From Helicobacter sp. (GTDB lineage Bacteria > Campylobacterota > Campylobacteria > Campylobacterales > Helicobacteraceae): a stretch of DNA of 64,000 bases. The translations under genes and the position numbers were made by a program. The DNA lies in contig NZ_JAAVGY010000062.1 of assembly GCF_014799995.1 (NCBI RefSeq), positions 1-64,000 of the forward strand. Reading direction: 5' to 3'. Under the pieces are notes generated by a model, which was given only the letters and a program-made list of their open reading frames with translations, ran no database searches and was not told the DNA's origin. This document shows positions 16,050 to 24,630 of the stretch, one piece after another. Position 1 is the stretch's first letter. Each line of letters starts with the position of its first letter.

Positions 16050-18304
16050 TAAAATCTCTGCCCCATTGTAAATTCAAACGAGGAAGTATCATCGCCGGGT
16101 TTATCATCTAATGCGCGAGGGAATAAGAAGTTGATTGCACCAAGAGGAGAAATCCACTCAATACCCACGCCCACAGAACTACGTCTAATATCATTAATAT
16201 TATTTTGTCCAATCATTCCAAAATCATAAAATACAAGAAAACGCATCTGCACGGTTTCAAACATGCCATAACTCATTTCTGCTGTATTATAAAACATTTG
16301 TTTTCCACCGATTCTCAAGCCATCACGATCGCGTGGAGTAATGGAACGGTTTTGGAATCCTCGCACACTATTGACACCACCCAAATAGAATTTTTCATTG
16401 ATTGGTAAAAATCCTTCATCTTGTGCATATCCTGCCCGCGCGCGGTATCTAAAAATCAAATCCAAATCCGTCCAATCCTCAATGGATTGATAAAAATTAA
16501 ATGTCCCATAATACTTAATAAACTCCGCATCGCCTCCGATTCCGGCAAATTCAGTACTACCTGTCAATTTAATTCCACTCTTGGGGAAAAAATAAGCATC
16601 TGTGCTATCATAGCTAAGCCCCGGAATCACAGAAGATTTCGCATATCTATCCCCTCTATAATATCTAGTGTAAAGATCGCGAAAATAGGCATTATCAAAG
16701 TTAGAAAGTTTAGTTTCTTGGTAAGTGTAACCCAAAGTTAAATCCAACTGATTCCAAATCCTGCGTCCCCCGACTATATTAAAACCTGTCATCATTTCAG
16801 TATAATCATAATCATCGTATTCTATTTGATAAATATCTGTTGCAAGTGAATAATCACTATCTAATACTGCGGGATTATAAAGATTCACACGATAAGAATT
16901 TGAAACTTCACTTTTATCCAAATAAACACCTGCTGTCAAACCTGTACCAAAAATATTTCGGTCTTTGACAGACACACTCCCCATCAATCCATCGTAGCTT
17001 CCATATCCAATACCGAAAGTAAATTCTCCTGTTTTACCCTCTTTGACATTTACAAGCAAATTCACACGTTCTTCATCTATACGTTCTTCTTCAATCTCCA
17101 CGCTATCAAAGCCACCTGTGCGCATAATAGCATTTTTAGAAAGAGTGATCTTACTCATCTCATATTCATCACCTGGAGACAATAAAACATTGCGACGAAT
17201 GACGCGATCAAGCGTCCTATTGTTTCCCGAAATTAACACATCGTTAATGGTTACCTTTTTGCCGGGTTGCACATAATACACGATTCTTACTTCGCCATTT
17301 TCTTTGTCTTTATCTAAATCTGGCGTTACCCTTGTGAAAGCATAACCCAAATCCCCTATTGCATAGCGAATCGCTTCTGCATCTTTGCGCATAATATCAA
17401 TGTTAAACTTTTTGCCCTTTTTGGCTTTAATGACATCATATAACTTTTTTATCTCAATCACATCTTCTTCTAATACAATTTCTATTTCGGAAACTTTATA
17501 TAGCTCCCCTTCGTCAATATAAAAATTAAGCTCTGCCTCATAAGTTGTAAAATCTGTCTTCAAAAAAGGTATGCTAACCTCGGCATCTAAATAGCCTTTT
17601 TGCATATACAAATCACGAATCCTATGGCTATCTGTCTCAATCTCATTGACACGTAGCTTTCCATTATTGAATCCCCACATCCAACCAAGAAATTCTCTTT
17701 CTTTATTGGCGGTAGCCGCTTCAATGCGTGAGACTTTTAGATTCTCTCTACCATAATAATTGGCTTTTTGAATAATGATTTCTTTTCCTTTATTGATTTC
17801 TAGTGTAACTTTCAAGGCGTTAGGAGAAATCTCTTCTGTTTTTGCTTCAACAATCGTATCATAATACCCTTGCGTTTCTAGCAAATCAATGATTTTTTTG
17901 CGCACATTAGCAATTTTAGGCTCATCATAAACATCACCCTTTTTAAGTCCAATTTCCTTATCAATCACCTCTTGCTCTTTTCCTGCACCATAACCACTAA
18001 TAATCAAACTCGCAATCACGGGTTTTTCTACGAAATGATAGGTTAAAATTCCCTCTTCTTCTGTTACCCAAATATCCTTGAAATAACCTTGCGCATAGAA
18101 ACTATGGATAGAAGCATCTATTTGATTAATATCTAAGGGTGCATTAAGATGAATTTGGGCAATCTCATTAGCAATCAGAGGAGAAATGTAATTTAGTCCA
18201 ACATAGCGCACTTCTTTGATAATTGGTAATTTTGCCTCTGCAAAGACATAAATTGGGGACAATAAAGTTGCAAAAAATAAAAAAGTTTTAGAAAAAAAAC
18301 GCAT
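16049..18304 (-). CDS. bamA: Outer membrane protein assembly factor BamA
   Basis: An Omp85-family protein of 751 residues that inserts beta-barrel proteins into the outer membrane. It has a signal peptide (about residues 1-22, ending YVFAEA), five tandem POTRA-like repeats up to about residue 400 (for example VTINDVLISGNNRTLDRVIRRN), and a C-terminal 16-strand barrel with the lid-lock motif VRGF and a terminal aromatic residue (MGQRF). It starts a minus operon with mqnC, an M16 peptidase and recG, driven by a TATAAT at 18352-18347. It was called protective surface antigen D15 in older Helicobacter annotation. Confidence 0.95.
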   Translation of the reverse strand: MRFFSKTFLFFATLLSPIYVFAEAKLPIIKEVRYVGLNYISPLIANEIAQIHLNAPLDINQIDASIHSFYAQGYFKDIWVTEEEGILTYHFVEKPVIASLIISGYGAGKEQEVIDKEIGLKKGDVYDEPKIANVRKKIIDLLETQGYYDTIVEAKTEEISPNALKVTLEINKGKEIIIQKANYYGRENLKVSRIEAATANKEREFLGWMWGFNNGKLRVNEIETDSHRIRDLYMQKGYLDAEVSIPFLKTDFTTYEAELNFYIDEGELYKVSEIEIVLEEDVIEIKKLYDVIKAKKGKKFNIDIMRKDAEAIRYAIGDLGYAFTRVTPDLDKDKENGEVRIVYYVQPGKKVTINDVLISGNNRTLDRVIRRNVLLSPGDEYEMSKITLSKNAIMRTGGFDSVEIEEERIDEERVNLLVNVKEGKTGEFTFGIGYGSYDGLMGSVSVKDRNIFGTGLTAGVYLDKSEVSNSYRVNLYNPAVLDSDYSLATDIYQIEYDDYDYTEMMTGFNIVGGRRIWNQLDLTLGYTYQETKLSNFDNAYFRDLYTRYYRGDRYAKSSVIPGLSYDSTDAYFFPKSGIKLTGSTEFAGIGGDAEFIKYYGTFNFYQSIEDWTDLDLIFRYRARAGYAQDEGFLPINEKFYLGGVNSVRGFQNRSITPRDRDGLRIGGKQMFYNTAEMSYGMFETVQMRFLVFYDFGMIGQNNINDIRRSSVGVGIEWISPLGAINFLFPRALDDKPGDDTSSFEFTMGQRF

Positions 18305-18346
18305 TCTTTAAAAACCTCTTAAGGAAATAATTTTATAAATTTTGCG

Positions 18347-18352
18347 ATTATA
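18347..18352 (-). promoter_or_regulatory. -10 box for the bamA operon
   Basis: ATTATA on the plus strand is TATAAT on the minus strand and predicts a start near 18340, 36 bases before the bamA ATG. A TTAAGAGG ribosome-binding site follows. Confidence 0.5.
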
Positions 18353-18394
18353 CCTTTTAGTAGATTAAATAACGCAACTAAAGCTAAAAAAATA

Positions 18395-18400
18395 TATAAT
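18395..18400 (+). promoter_or_regulatory. -10 box for tyrA
   Basis: TATAAT at 18395-18400 predicts a start near 18407, so the tyrA leader is about 20 nt. Any tyrA start at 18402 would fall outside the transcript, which supports a later ATG. Confidence 0.5.
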
Positions 18401-18428
18401 TTTGCAAAATTTTGAAATGGACAACTTT

Positions 18429-19256
18429 ATGCAAGTAGGTATTATTGGAATCGGATTAATCGGTGGCTCATTGGGATTGGCATTAAAAGAAACCGGAATG
18501 TTTAAAAGAATCGTTGGATTGGATAACAATCCTTTGCACCTCCAACAAGCACTCTCTTTAGGGCTCATAGATGAAAGTGCAGAGCTAGAAGAAATTAAAC
18601 TCTGTGATGTTATTTTTCTTGCGACACCTGTCGAAGCGATTTTACAAATCTTGCCTAACCTAATTGGCGTTGCACCCCATTGCACGATTATTGATTTAGG
18701 AAGCACGAAGCATTTGATTTCTACGAGTATTCCACCAGAGATTCGCAAAAACTTCGTCTGCGCCCACCCAATGAGTGGGACAGAGAATTTCGGACCCAAA
18801 GCGGCTTTTAAAGATCTCTTACCACACCATATTTTAGTTTTAACCGACTTAGAGCAAAGCGGGGAATTACAAGTTGCAATGGCTAAGGAAATCTTTGTTG
18901 CCTTGAAAATGAATATTATCAAAATGGATTCCAAATCTCACGACAATCACGCCGCTTTCATTAGCCATTTGCCCCACATTATCAGCTATGCACTAGCAAA
19001 CACCGTGCTTTCACAACAAAACCCAAATGATATTTTAGCTCTTGCAGGTGGAGGATTCAAAGATATGGTTCGGATTGCGAAAAGCTCGCCTAGAATGTGG
19101 AGTGATATTTCCAAACAAAATCGCGAAGAGATTTTAAAGTCTTTTGATTTTTTCCAAAAAGAAATCCATTATGCGCAAACGCTCATTCAAGATAAAAAAT
19201 GGGACGAACTTGAACAATGGATGGCGAAAGCAAACTCATTATATGAAATTTTTTAA
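18429..19256 (+). CDS. tyrA: Prephenate dehydrogenase
   Basis: This NAD-dependent enzyme oxidatively decarboxylates prephenate to 4-hydroxyphenylpyruvate in tyrosine synthesis. It opens with the Rossmann motif GIIGIGLIGGSLGLAL and contains the active-site blocks HPMSGTENFGP and HDNHAAFISHLPH. The ATG at 18429 gives 275 residues and starts directly before the first Rossmann strand; an ATG at 18417 is possible. It is a stand-alone TyrA without a chorismate mutase fusion. The pairing with divergent bamA is the same as in C. jejuni. Confidence 0.93.
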   Translation: MQVGIIGIGLIGGSLGLALKETGMFKRIVGLDNNPLHLQQALSLGLIDESAELEEIKLCDVIFLATPVEAILQILPNLIGVAPHCTIIDLGSTKHLISTSIPPEIRKNFVCAHPMSGTENFGPKAAFKDLLPHHILVLTDLEQSGELQVAMAKEIFVALKMNIIKMDSKSHDNHAAFISHLPHIISYALANTVLSQQNPNDILALAGGGFKDMVRIAKSSPRMWSDISKQNREEILKSFDFFQKEIHYAQTLIQDKKWDELEQWMAKANSLYEIF

Positions 19257-19300
19257 AGCCTAAATCAAATTTACTCTAAGCAACACGATTCGGCTTTATC

Positions 19301-19359
19301 AAAGCATTTCTAAAGCCTTTTTGAAATAGAATAAAGCATTTCTAAAGCCTTTTGAAATA
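19301..19359 (+). repeat. Two tandem 27-nt direct repeats upstream of ilvB
   Basis: AAAGCATTTCTAAAGCCT begins at 19301 and again at 19333, each followed by TTTGAAATA or TTTTGAAATA, with a period of 32 bases. GGCTTT at 19291-19296 can pair with AAAGCC in either copy, so alternative hairpins are possible just before ilvB. No leader peptide rich in Ile, Leu or Val codons is visible, so classical attenuation is not supported. Confidence 0.6.
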
Positions 19360-19386
19360 ATCAAACAGATAAAATTAGGAGTTTTT

Positions 19387-21078
19387 ATGCAATTAAATGG
19401 TTCAGAAATGGTGATTCACGCTCTTAAAAATGAGGGTGTAAAAATCGTCTTTGGCTACCCGGGCGGAGCAGCCTTAAACATTTATGATGAAATTTACAAA
19501 CAAAAGTTTTTTAAACACATTCTCGCACGACACGAACAAGCTGCCGTGCATGCAGCCGATGGCTATGCAAGAGCAAGTGGAGAAGTGGGCGTTGCTATTG
19601 TAACGAGCGGTCCGGGATTCACAAACACAGTAACAAGCATCGCAACTGCCTATGCAGATTCTATTCCCTTAGTCATTATTAGTGCGCAAGTCCCCACAAG
19701 CCTCATCGGCACAGATGCGTTTCAAGAAATTGATGCGGTTGGGATTTCGCGTCCTTGCACGAAGCACAATTACCTAGTTAAAACGATTGAAGAGTTGCCC
19801 CGCATTCTAAAAGAAGTATTTTATATTGCGCGTAGCGGGCGTCCCGGTCCTGTGCATATTGATATTCCAAAAGACATTACCGCGACACTTGGCACATTTG
19901 ATTACCCAAAAGAGATTAAATTGCCCACTTATAAACCAACCTATAAGGGCAATCCGCGCCAAATCAAAAAGGTAGCCCAAGCCATTATGGAAGCCCAAAA
20001 GCCCCTCTTATACTTGGGTGGAGGTTGCATTGCTTCAGAATCTACCCGATGGATTCGGGAACTCTGTGAGATTACGCATATTCCTGCGGTAAATACCTTT
20101 ATGGCTTTTGGAATCCTTGATACAAAGAATCCAGATTTCTTAGGTATGGTTGGAATGCACGGAAGCTATGTTGCCAATATGGCGATGAGTGAAGCTGACC
20201 TTATCATCGCTCTTGGAGCACGTTTTGACGATAGGGTAACGTGCAAGTTAAGCGAATTTGGGAAATATGCACAAATTATTCATATAGATATTGACCCGAG
20301 CAGCATTAGCAAAATCGTAGAAGCCAACTTCCCTATTGTGGGCGATATTAGCAGTGTTTTAGAGGATCTCTTACCTCTCTTGCGCGAAAGCTACACACCG
20401 CAAAATATCCTAGCTTGGCGCGAACGTTTAGCACAATATAACAAATTACACCCTTTAAGCTACGAGGATTCCACTTCCCCTCTTAAGCCGCAATGGGTTA
20501 TTGAAAAAATTGGAGATATTTTAGGCGAAGAGGCGTTCATAAGCACTGATGTAGGACAACACCAAATGTGGACGGCACAATTTTATCCCTTTAGCTTCCC
20601 ACGCCAATTCATTAGCAGCGGAGGGCTTGGCACAATGGGGTTTGGCTTACCTGCGGCAATGGGTGTCAAATGCGCATTTCCTCAAAAAGTCTCCATTAAT
20701 ATTAGTGGCGATGGTTCTATTTTGATGAATATCCAAGAGCTAATGACTTGTGCCGTGTATGGAATCCCTGTAATTAATATTGTGCTAAATAACAATTATT
20801 TGGGTATGGTGCGCCAATGGCAAACATTTTTTTATGACAAGCATTATTCAGAAACCGATTTAAAACAACAACCCGATTTTGTAAAATTGGTAGAATCGTT
20901 CGGGGGAGTGGGCTATGTTTGCCAAACAAAAGAGGAATTTATAAATGCCTTGAATGCGGCAATAAAGTCTCAAAAGCCCGCGCTTTTAGATGTGCGGATT
21001 GACCGTATGGAAAATGTCTTACCTATGGTGCCCACAGGGGACGCATTATCTAATATGATGTTGGATTATAAGGAGTAA
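19387..21078 (+). CDS. ilvB: Acetolactate synthase, large subunit
   Basis: The catalytic thiamine-diphosphate subunit (563 residues) makes acetolactate or acetohydroxybutyrate, the first committed step of valine, leucine and isoleucine synthesis. The N-terminal PYR domain includes GYPGGAALNIYDE and the catalytic glutamate in ARHEQAAVHAADGYAR; a central FAD-binding domain follows; the C-terminal PP domain has the TPP motif GDGSILMN...NNNYLG. A TTAGGAG site precedes the ATG. The regulatory subunit follows after three bases. The order ilvB-ilvH-lpxD matches C. jejuni (where the large subunit is named ilvI). The cell thus has both synthesis and import (liv cluster) of these amino acids. Confidence 0.95.
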   Translation: MQLNGSEMVIHALKNEGVKIVFGYPGGAALNIYDEIYKQKFFKHILARHEQAAVHAADGYARASGEVGVAIVTSGPGFTNTVTSIATAYADSIPLVIISAQVPTSLIGTDAFQEIDAVGISRPCTKHNYLVKTIEELPRILKEVFYIARSGRPGPVHIDIPKDITATLGTFDYPKEIKLPTYKPTYKGNPRQIKKVAQAIMEAQKPLLYLGGGCIASESTRWIRELCEITHIPAVNTFMAFGILDTKNPDFLGMVGMHGSYVANMAMSEADLIIALGARFDDRVTCKLSEFGKYAQIIHIDIDPSSISKIVEANFPIVGDISSVLEDLLPLLRESYTPQNILAWRERLAQYNKLHPLSYEDSTSPLKPQWVIEKIGDILGEEAFISTDVGQHQMWTAQFYPFSFPRQFISSGGLGTMGFGLPAAMGVKCAFPQKVSINISGDGSILMNIQELMTCAVYGIPVINIVLNNNYLGMVRQWQTFFYDKHYSETDLKQQPDFVKLVESFGGVGYVCQTKEEFINALNAAIKSQKPALLDVRIDRMENVLPMVPTGDALSNMMLDYKE

Positions 21079-21081
21079 GCA

Positions 21082-21555
21082 ATGGAAATTAGACGCACGA
21101 TTGCCGTTACCGTTTTGAACGAACACGGTGTTTTGTCCCGCATTAGTGGATTGTTTTCAGGCAGAGGATACAATATAGAATCCCTAACGGTTGCACCGAT
21201 TTTGGATTCCAATCTCTCACGCATTACGATTGCCACAAAAGGTGATAATAAAGTGCTAGAGCAAATCATTAAACAACTGCACAAGTTAATTCCTGTGCTT
21301 AAAGTGCTAGAGAATGAACAAATGATTGAGCAAGAATCTCTGTTGGTAAAGTTCGGATTAGAAAGCAATCTAAGCGAGATTCATACGATTTTTAATGCTT
21401 TTAATGGGCGGATTTTAGAGGTTAATGACAAATGTGCTATTTTTGTTGCGTGCGATACACACGCACGCATTAATACGCTCTTAAATGCACTCAAGATTCA
21501 TAAACCAAAAGACATTACACGAAGCGGAATCCTAGCGATTGAGACTAGCAACTAA
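21082..21555 (+). CDS. ilvH: Acetolactate synthase, small (regulatory) subunit
   Basis: The 157-residue regulatory subunit carries an N-terminal ACT domain (VTVLNEHGVLSRISGLFSGR, with the GYNIESL valine-binding region) and a C-terminal ACT-like half. It activates the large subunit and confers valine feedback inhibition. The length is normal for IlvH. It lies three bases after ilvB and eight before lpxD. Confidence 0.94.
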   Translation: MEIRRTIAVTVLNEHGVLSRISGLFSGRGYNIESLTVAPILDSNLSRITIATKGDNKVLEQIIKQLHKLIPVLKVLENEQMIEQESLLVKFGLESNLSEIHTIFNAFNGRILEVNDKCAIFVACDTHARINTLLNALKIHKPKDITRSGILAIETSN

Positions 21556-21563
21556 GGCAAAAT

Positions 21564-22565
21564 ATGAAACTTAAAGACATTGTTGCAATCCTAAGAAAAA
21601 ACGACATACTAGAATGTGTTTTGCAGTATAATGGCAAGGAATGGGCAGAGATTTCTGACATTTCAGATTCCATTGGGATTTGCGATTTGGAATCCCCTCA
21701 AGAAGCCACGAAAGATTCTTTATCATTTTTGGAAAAAGAACAATACTTTGAGCAAGTTTCGCAAAGTTTAGCCAAAGCAATTTTGGTGCGCAAAGCCCAT
21801 TTGCACACGATTCCACATTCTGCATTTGCTATCCTTTGCGAGAATCCCTATCTTGCAATGGCATATCTCACAGAATACTTCGCCAAACCACTTTTTAGCT
21901 CCCAAGAACCGCCCAAAATCAAAGAATCCGCAAAGATTTCCCCCAATGCAGCAATTGGCAATGGTAGTGAGATTGGCGAAAACTGCATTATAATGTCTGG
22001 AGTAACGATTGGAGAGAATGTCAAAATCGGCTCAAATTGCGTTTTATTTCCTGGTGTGTGTATTTATAATGACTGCGAAATTGGCAACAATGTCAGAATC
22101 CACGCAAATAGCGTCATTGGAAGTGATGGATTCGGCTATGCACATACCAAAGACGGAAAGCATATCAAAATCTACCACAATGGCAAAGCCGTGCTTGAAA
22201 ATGATGTAGAAATCGGTGCAAATACGACAATTGATAGAGCGGTTTTTGGACAAACAAGAATCAAACAAGGAACAAAAATAGATAATTTGGTGCAAATTGG
22301 GCATAATTGTAACATAGGTGAATATTCTATCATCGTTTCACAAGCTGGAATTTCTGGCTCTACCACAACAGGACGCAATGTCGTATTGGGGGGACAAAGT
22401 GGCAGTGCGGGGCATTTGCATATCGGCGATTTTACGCAAGTAGGCGCACGAGGCGCAATCAGTAAGAGCTTACCGGCATTTGGGAAATTTTCAGGACACC
22501 CGCTCCTACCGATTCAAGATTGGTTAAAACTTCAAGCTCTACTGAAACGAATGCTGAAAAAATAG
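21564..22565 (+). CDS. lpxD: UDP-3-O-acylglucosamine N-acyltransferase
   Basis: This lipid A enzyme adds the N-linked acyl chain to UDP-3-O-acyl-glucosamine. The 333-residue protein has an N-terminal uridine-binding domain, a left-handed beta-helix of hexapeptide repeats (from ISPNAAIGNGSEIGENC, about residues 125-300) and the catalytic histidine in IGHNCNIGE. The start follows AAGGC closely. The TAG stop (22563-22565) provides the first G of a G14 tract, so tract-length changes cannot alter the protein. It ends the tyrA/ilv cluster. Confidence 0.94.
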   Translation: MKLKDIVAILRKNDILECVLQYNGKEWAEISDISDSIGICDLESPQEATKDSLSFLEKEQYFEQVSQSLAKAILVRKAHLHTIPHSAFAILCENPYLAMAYLTEYFAKPLFSSQEPPKIKESAKISPNAAIGNGSEIGENCIIMSGVTIGENVKIGSNCVLFPGVCIYNDCEIGNNVRIHANSVIGSDGFGYAHTKDGKHIKIYHNGKAVLENDVEIGANTTIDRAVFGQTRIKQGTKIDNLVQIGHNCNIGEYSIIVSQAGISGSTTTGRNVVLGGQSGSAGHLHIGDFTQVGARGAISKSLPAFGKFSGHPLLPIQDWLKLQALLKRMLKK

Positions 22566-22578
22566 GGGGGGGGGGGGG
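22565..22578 (+). repeat. G14 homopolymer at the lpxD stop
   Basis: Fourteen consecutive G residues begin with the last base of the lpxD stop codon. Tracts of this length in AT-rich Helicobacter and Campylobacter genomes are slippage hotspots that drive phase variation. This one is not inside a reading frame; it ends 34 bases before the TATAAT at 22613, upstream of where a -35 would lie. The length in a consensus sequence is only the majority state. Confidence 0.9.
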
Positions 22579-22612
22579 CAGAATATTTAATAATACTTTA
22601 AATTAATGATTA

Positions 22613-22618
22613 TATAAT
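22613..22618 (+). promoter_or_regulatory. -10 box for the small basic paralogue pair
   Basis: TATAAT at 22613-22618 predicts a start near 22625, giving a 29-nt leader with GGAGG before the ATG at 22654. The G14 tract lies just upstream in the position of an UP element. Confidence 0.55.
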
Positions 22619-22653
22619 GTTTATTGCAAAAATTATTTGATGGAGGTCAATTT

Positions 22654-22986
22654 ATGAAAGAAACAGCAGTCTATAAGACAATTCCCTTAAAAGAAAGCAA
22701 AGGCGGAACATTAAATTTCGCAGTGATTGAAGAGCCGTATGGCGAAGGAAGCAAACCCGTTGTGAGTATTTGCGTAACATTAAATGAAAAAGAAAGCTGG
22801 AAAGTACATATTCCTTTAAGCCAAATCAAAGAAGTGCGCCAAGCTCTAAAAGAAGCGAAAAAAACTCGCAAAAAAGAAAAAAGCAAGGCAAAGAGCAAAG
22901 ACAAAGAGGTTAAAAAAGCCAAAAAGGCAAAAAATAGCAAAACTGCAACAAAAGAAACAAAAACTACCAAAAAACAAGCACAATGA
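22654..22986 (+). CDS. Small protein with lysine-rich tail, paralogue 1
   Basis: A 110-residue product that I do not recognise. The first 65 residues form a compact domain with alternating beta-strand pattern ending SWKVHIPLSQIKEVRQALK; the last 45 are a Lys/Ala/Thr-rich tail resembling histone-like or nucleic-acid-binding extensions. The next gene encodes a related domain. The strand-strand-helix arrangement ending in a RQALK helix recalls PC4/YdbC-type single-strand DNA-binding proteins, but this is weak. The ATG at 22654 follows GGAGG; its stop overlaps the next start (ATGA). Base composition is A-rich in the tail. Confidence 0.75.
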   Translation: MKETAVYKTIPLKESKGGTLNFAVIEEPYGEGSKPVVSICVTLNEKESWKVHIPLSQIKEVRQALKEAKKTRKKEKSKAKSKDKEVKKAKKAKNSKTATKETKTTKKQAQ

Positions 22987-23231
22987 AACAAAAAATCAAA
23001 AAGGTATCTTACACGATTCCATTGCGCGGGGAGCTAGTAAAGAATGGGAGTATCATCGTTTCATTGTTTGATATTCCCAATAAAAAAGATAAAAAATATC
23101 AAGCAGTCTCTATTGCAGTGGAATTAGAAAGTGAGGATACACAAGATTCTATGCCAAATAAATGGGAAATTGTTGTTCCTAGAAGTCAAGTCAAAGAACT
23201 TCGTCAAGCACTTAAAAAAGTCTGCAAATAG
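22983..23231 (+). CDS. Small protein, paralogue 2
   Basis: An 82-residue protein related to its upstream neighbour: both end their domain with W-x-[IV]-x-[IV]-P-x-SQ-[IV]-KE-[LV]-RQALK, here NKWEIVVPRSQVKELRQALK. It lacks the lysine-rich tail. Overlapping ATGA coupling suggests the two are made together and may form a heteromer. Function unknown; a small nucleic-acid-binding role is a guess from basic charge and fold pattern. Confidence 0.75.
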   Translation: MKQKIKKVSYTIPLRGELVKNGSIIVSLFDIPNKKDKKYQAVSIAVELESEDTQDSMPNKWEIVVPRSQVKELRQALKKVCK

Positions 23232-23330
23232 CTTAGATTCTATAATTGAAACCACTAGAAACTTAACTCTATTCTATTAAAGGGCTGCTAAACAAGAGTT
23301 ATTCTCTTATAGAAGCACAAGAGATTCCAC

Positions 23331-23825
23331 TCATAGAGGACGCAAGGCTGCATTTAAGTCAATATGACAATAGCCTTGTGGATTCTTGGCAAGATATTTT
23401 TGATGATAAGATTCTGCGGGATAGAAGTTTTTTAAGATTCCAATTTCTGTAACAATTTTGTCAGGCATTTCTTGCTGATAAGATTCTACAAATTTTTGGA
23501 TTGTTTCTAGCGTCTTAGAATCTTTAGCATAAATGCCGCTTCGGTATTGTGTGCCAACATCGTTGCCTTGATAATTTAAGGCAAAAGGGTCAATAATGCT
23601 AAAAAATCGCGCAAGTATTTCATTAAGGCTTAATACCGCCTCTTCAAACACGAGTTCTAATGTCTCTACTGCACAGGTTGCGCCACTACAAACTTCTTCA
23701 TAGCTTGGAGATTCTCTCTTAGAATTTGCATAACCCACTTGAGATTCTATCACGCCGCAAAGTTTATCAAAATAAGCTTGCACGCCCCAAAAACAACCGC
23801 CCGCCAAATAAATCGTCCGCCACAT
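23331..23825 (-). CDS. msrA: Peptide methionine sulfoxide reductase A
   Basis: This enzyme reduces the S-epimer of methionine sulfoxide in oxidised proteins. The catalytic cysteine lies in GGCFWG (C11), followed by the expected SQVGYANSKRESPSYEEVCSG region and DPFALNYQGNDVGTQYRSGIY. At 164 residues it is MsrA alone, whereas H. pylori encodes an MsrA-MsrB fusion. It is flanked by a C39-like peptidase gene on the same strand. Confidence 0.95.
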   Translation of the reverse strand: MWRTIYLAGGCFWGVQAYFDKLCGVIESQVGYANSKRESPSYEEVCSGATCAVETLELVFEEAVLSLNEILARFFSIIDPFALNYQGNDVGTQYRSGIYAKDSKTLETIQKFVESYQQEMPDKIVTEIGILKNFYPAESYHQKYLAKNPQGYCHIDLNAALRPL

Positions 23826-23867
23826 TGAAACTCCCTAATGAAATTTGTAATATTGACTTAATAAAAA

Positions 23868-24467
23868 TTAATATAGACTAAAAGGAGAAAAATTTAGATT
23901 CAAGGCATTGGGCAATTTTAAATCCAATGGATTTAATTTCTTTTGAGGCGCGACAACCAGAGCATACCCACCTTTCTTATCTCTATCCCAGATACTAAAA
24001 AACTGCCTTTTAGAGCTAATATACTCCCCGAAACTTGGGTCAAACACTTGTAAATAATTGCCATTGTAGTTAATAATTACCACAAAATGCGGGTATCTTG
24101 GGTCATTTTCAATTTTTACCAATATTGGAATATGGAGAAATTTATCCAAAAGCTCTCTTTGGATAAGATAGGCATTGCTGCTAAACCCCAACTTTTGCAC
24201 TGCTTCACCCAAATCTGCAAAGCTTACCCTATCGGTATTCATCTTGCTTTCGCTCATTAGTTTTATCATTTCTAACTCGTTGAAGTTTTTATCCTCAAGT
24301 AGATTCAAAAGCGTAGCCAATCCTGCCGCACCACAGGATTCCCCATAAGTTTGCCTTACCACCCTTTGATTTTTAATCTCTTGGTAAGATTTAGCGATAA
24401 ATTCAGCTTGCGCCACATTTAATAATAGACAAAAGATAAAGCAAATCCTGCTGAAATTTTCTTGCAT
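23868..24467 (-). CDS. Exported C39-like cysteine peptidase
   Basis: A 199-residue protein with a signal peptide (residues 1-21, ending VAQA) and a peptidase C39-like papain fold. The oxyanion Gln and catalytic Cys are spaced as in the family (Q39 and C45 in RQTYGESCGAAGLATLL); the catalytic His is probably H127 (YPHFVVI) and Asp D143 (VFDPSFGEY). C39 domains usually process double-glycine leaders inside bacteriocin exporters; free-standing exported copies instead occur beside outer-membrane barrel or amyloid-type export genes such as fapD. A decayed barrel gene lies 1.3 kb away, which fits but does not prove such a role. Confidence 0.8.
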   Translation of the reverse strand: MQENFSRICFIFCLLLNVAQAEFIAKSYQEIKNQRVVRQTYGESCGAAGLATLLNLLEDKNFNELEMIKLMSESKMNTDRVSFADLGEAVQKLGFSSNAYLIQRELLDKFLHIPILVKIENDPRYPHFVVIINYNGNYLQVFDPSFGEYISSKRQFFSIWDRDKKGGYALVVAPQKKLNPLDLKLPNALNLNFSPFSLY

Positions 24468-24630
24468 ATTTTTGCACCAAACTCCTATAATTTTGAATTG
24501 TGAAAGCTTACAATTAAATCAAATCTCTATATCTAGTTTTCCTAAATTCGCTTTGCTCTTCACCTAAAGATTCACCAAAATCTTATTTTATAGAATCCTT
24601 AATTGATTATCATTGTAAGTCTTTAGGCAT

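Noticed and set aside
22883..22980. Lys/Ala/Thr codon-rich tract as a possible simple-sequence repeat
   Set aside because: No regular period at DNA level; it is explained by the lysine-rich tail of the protein.
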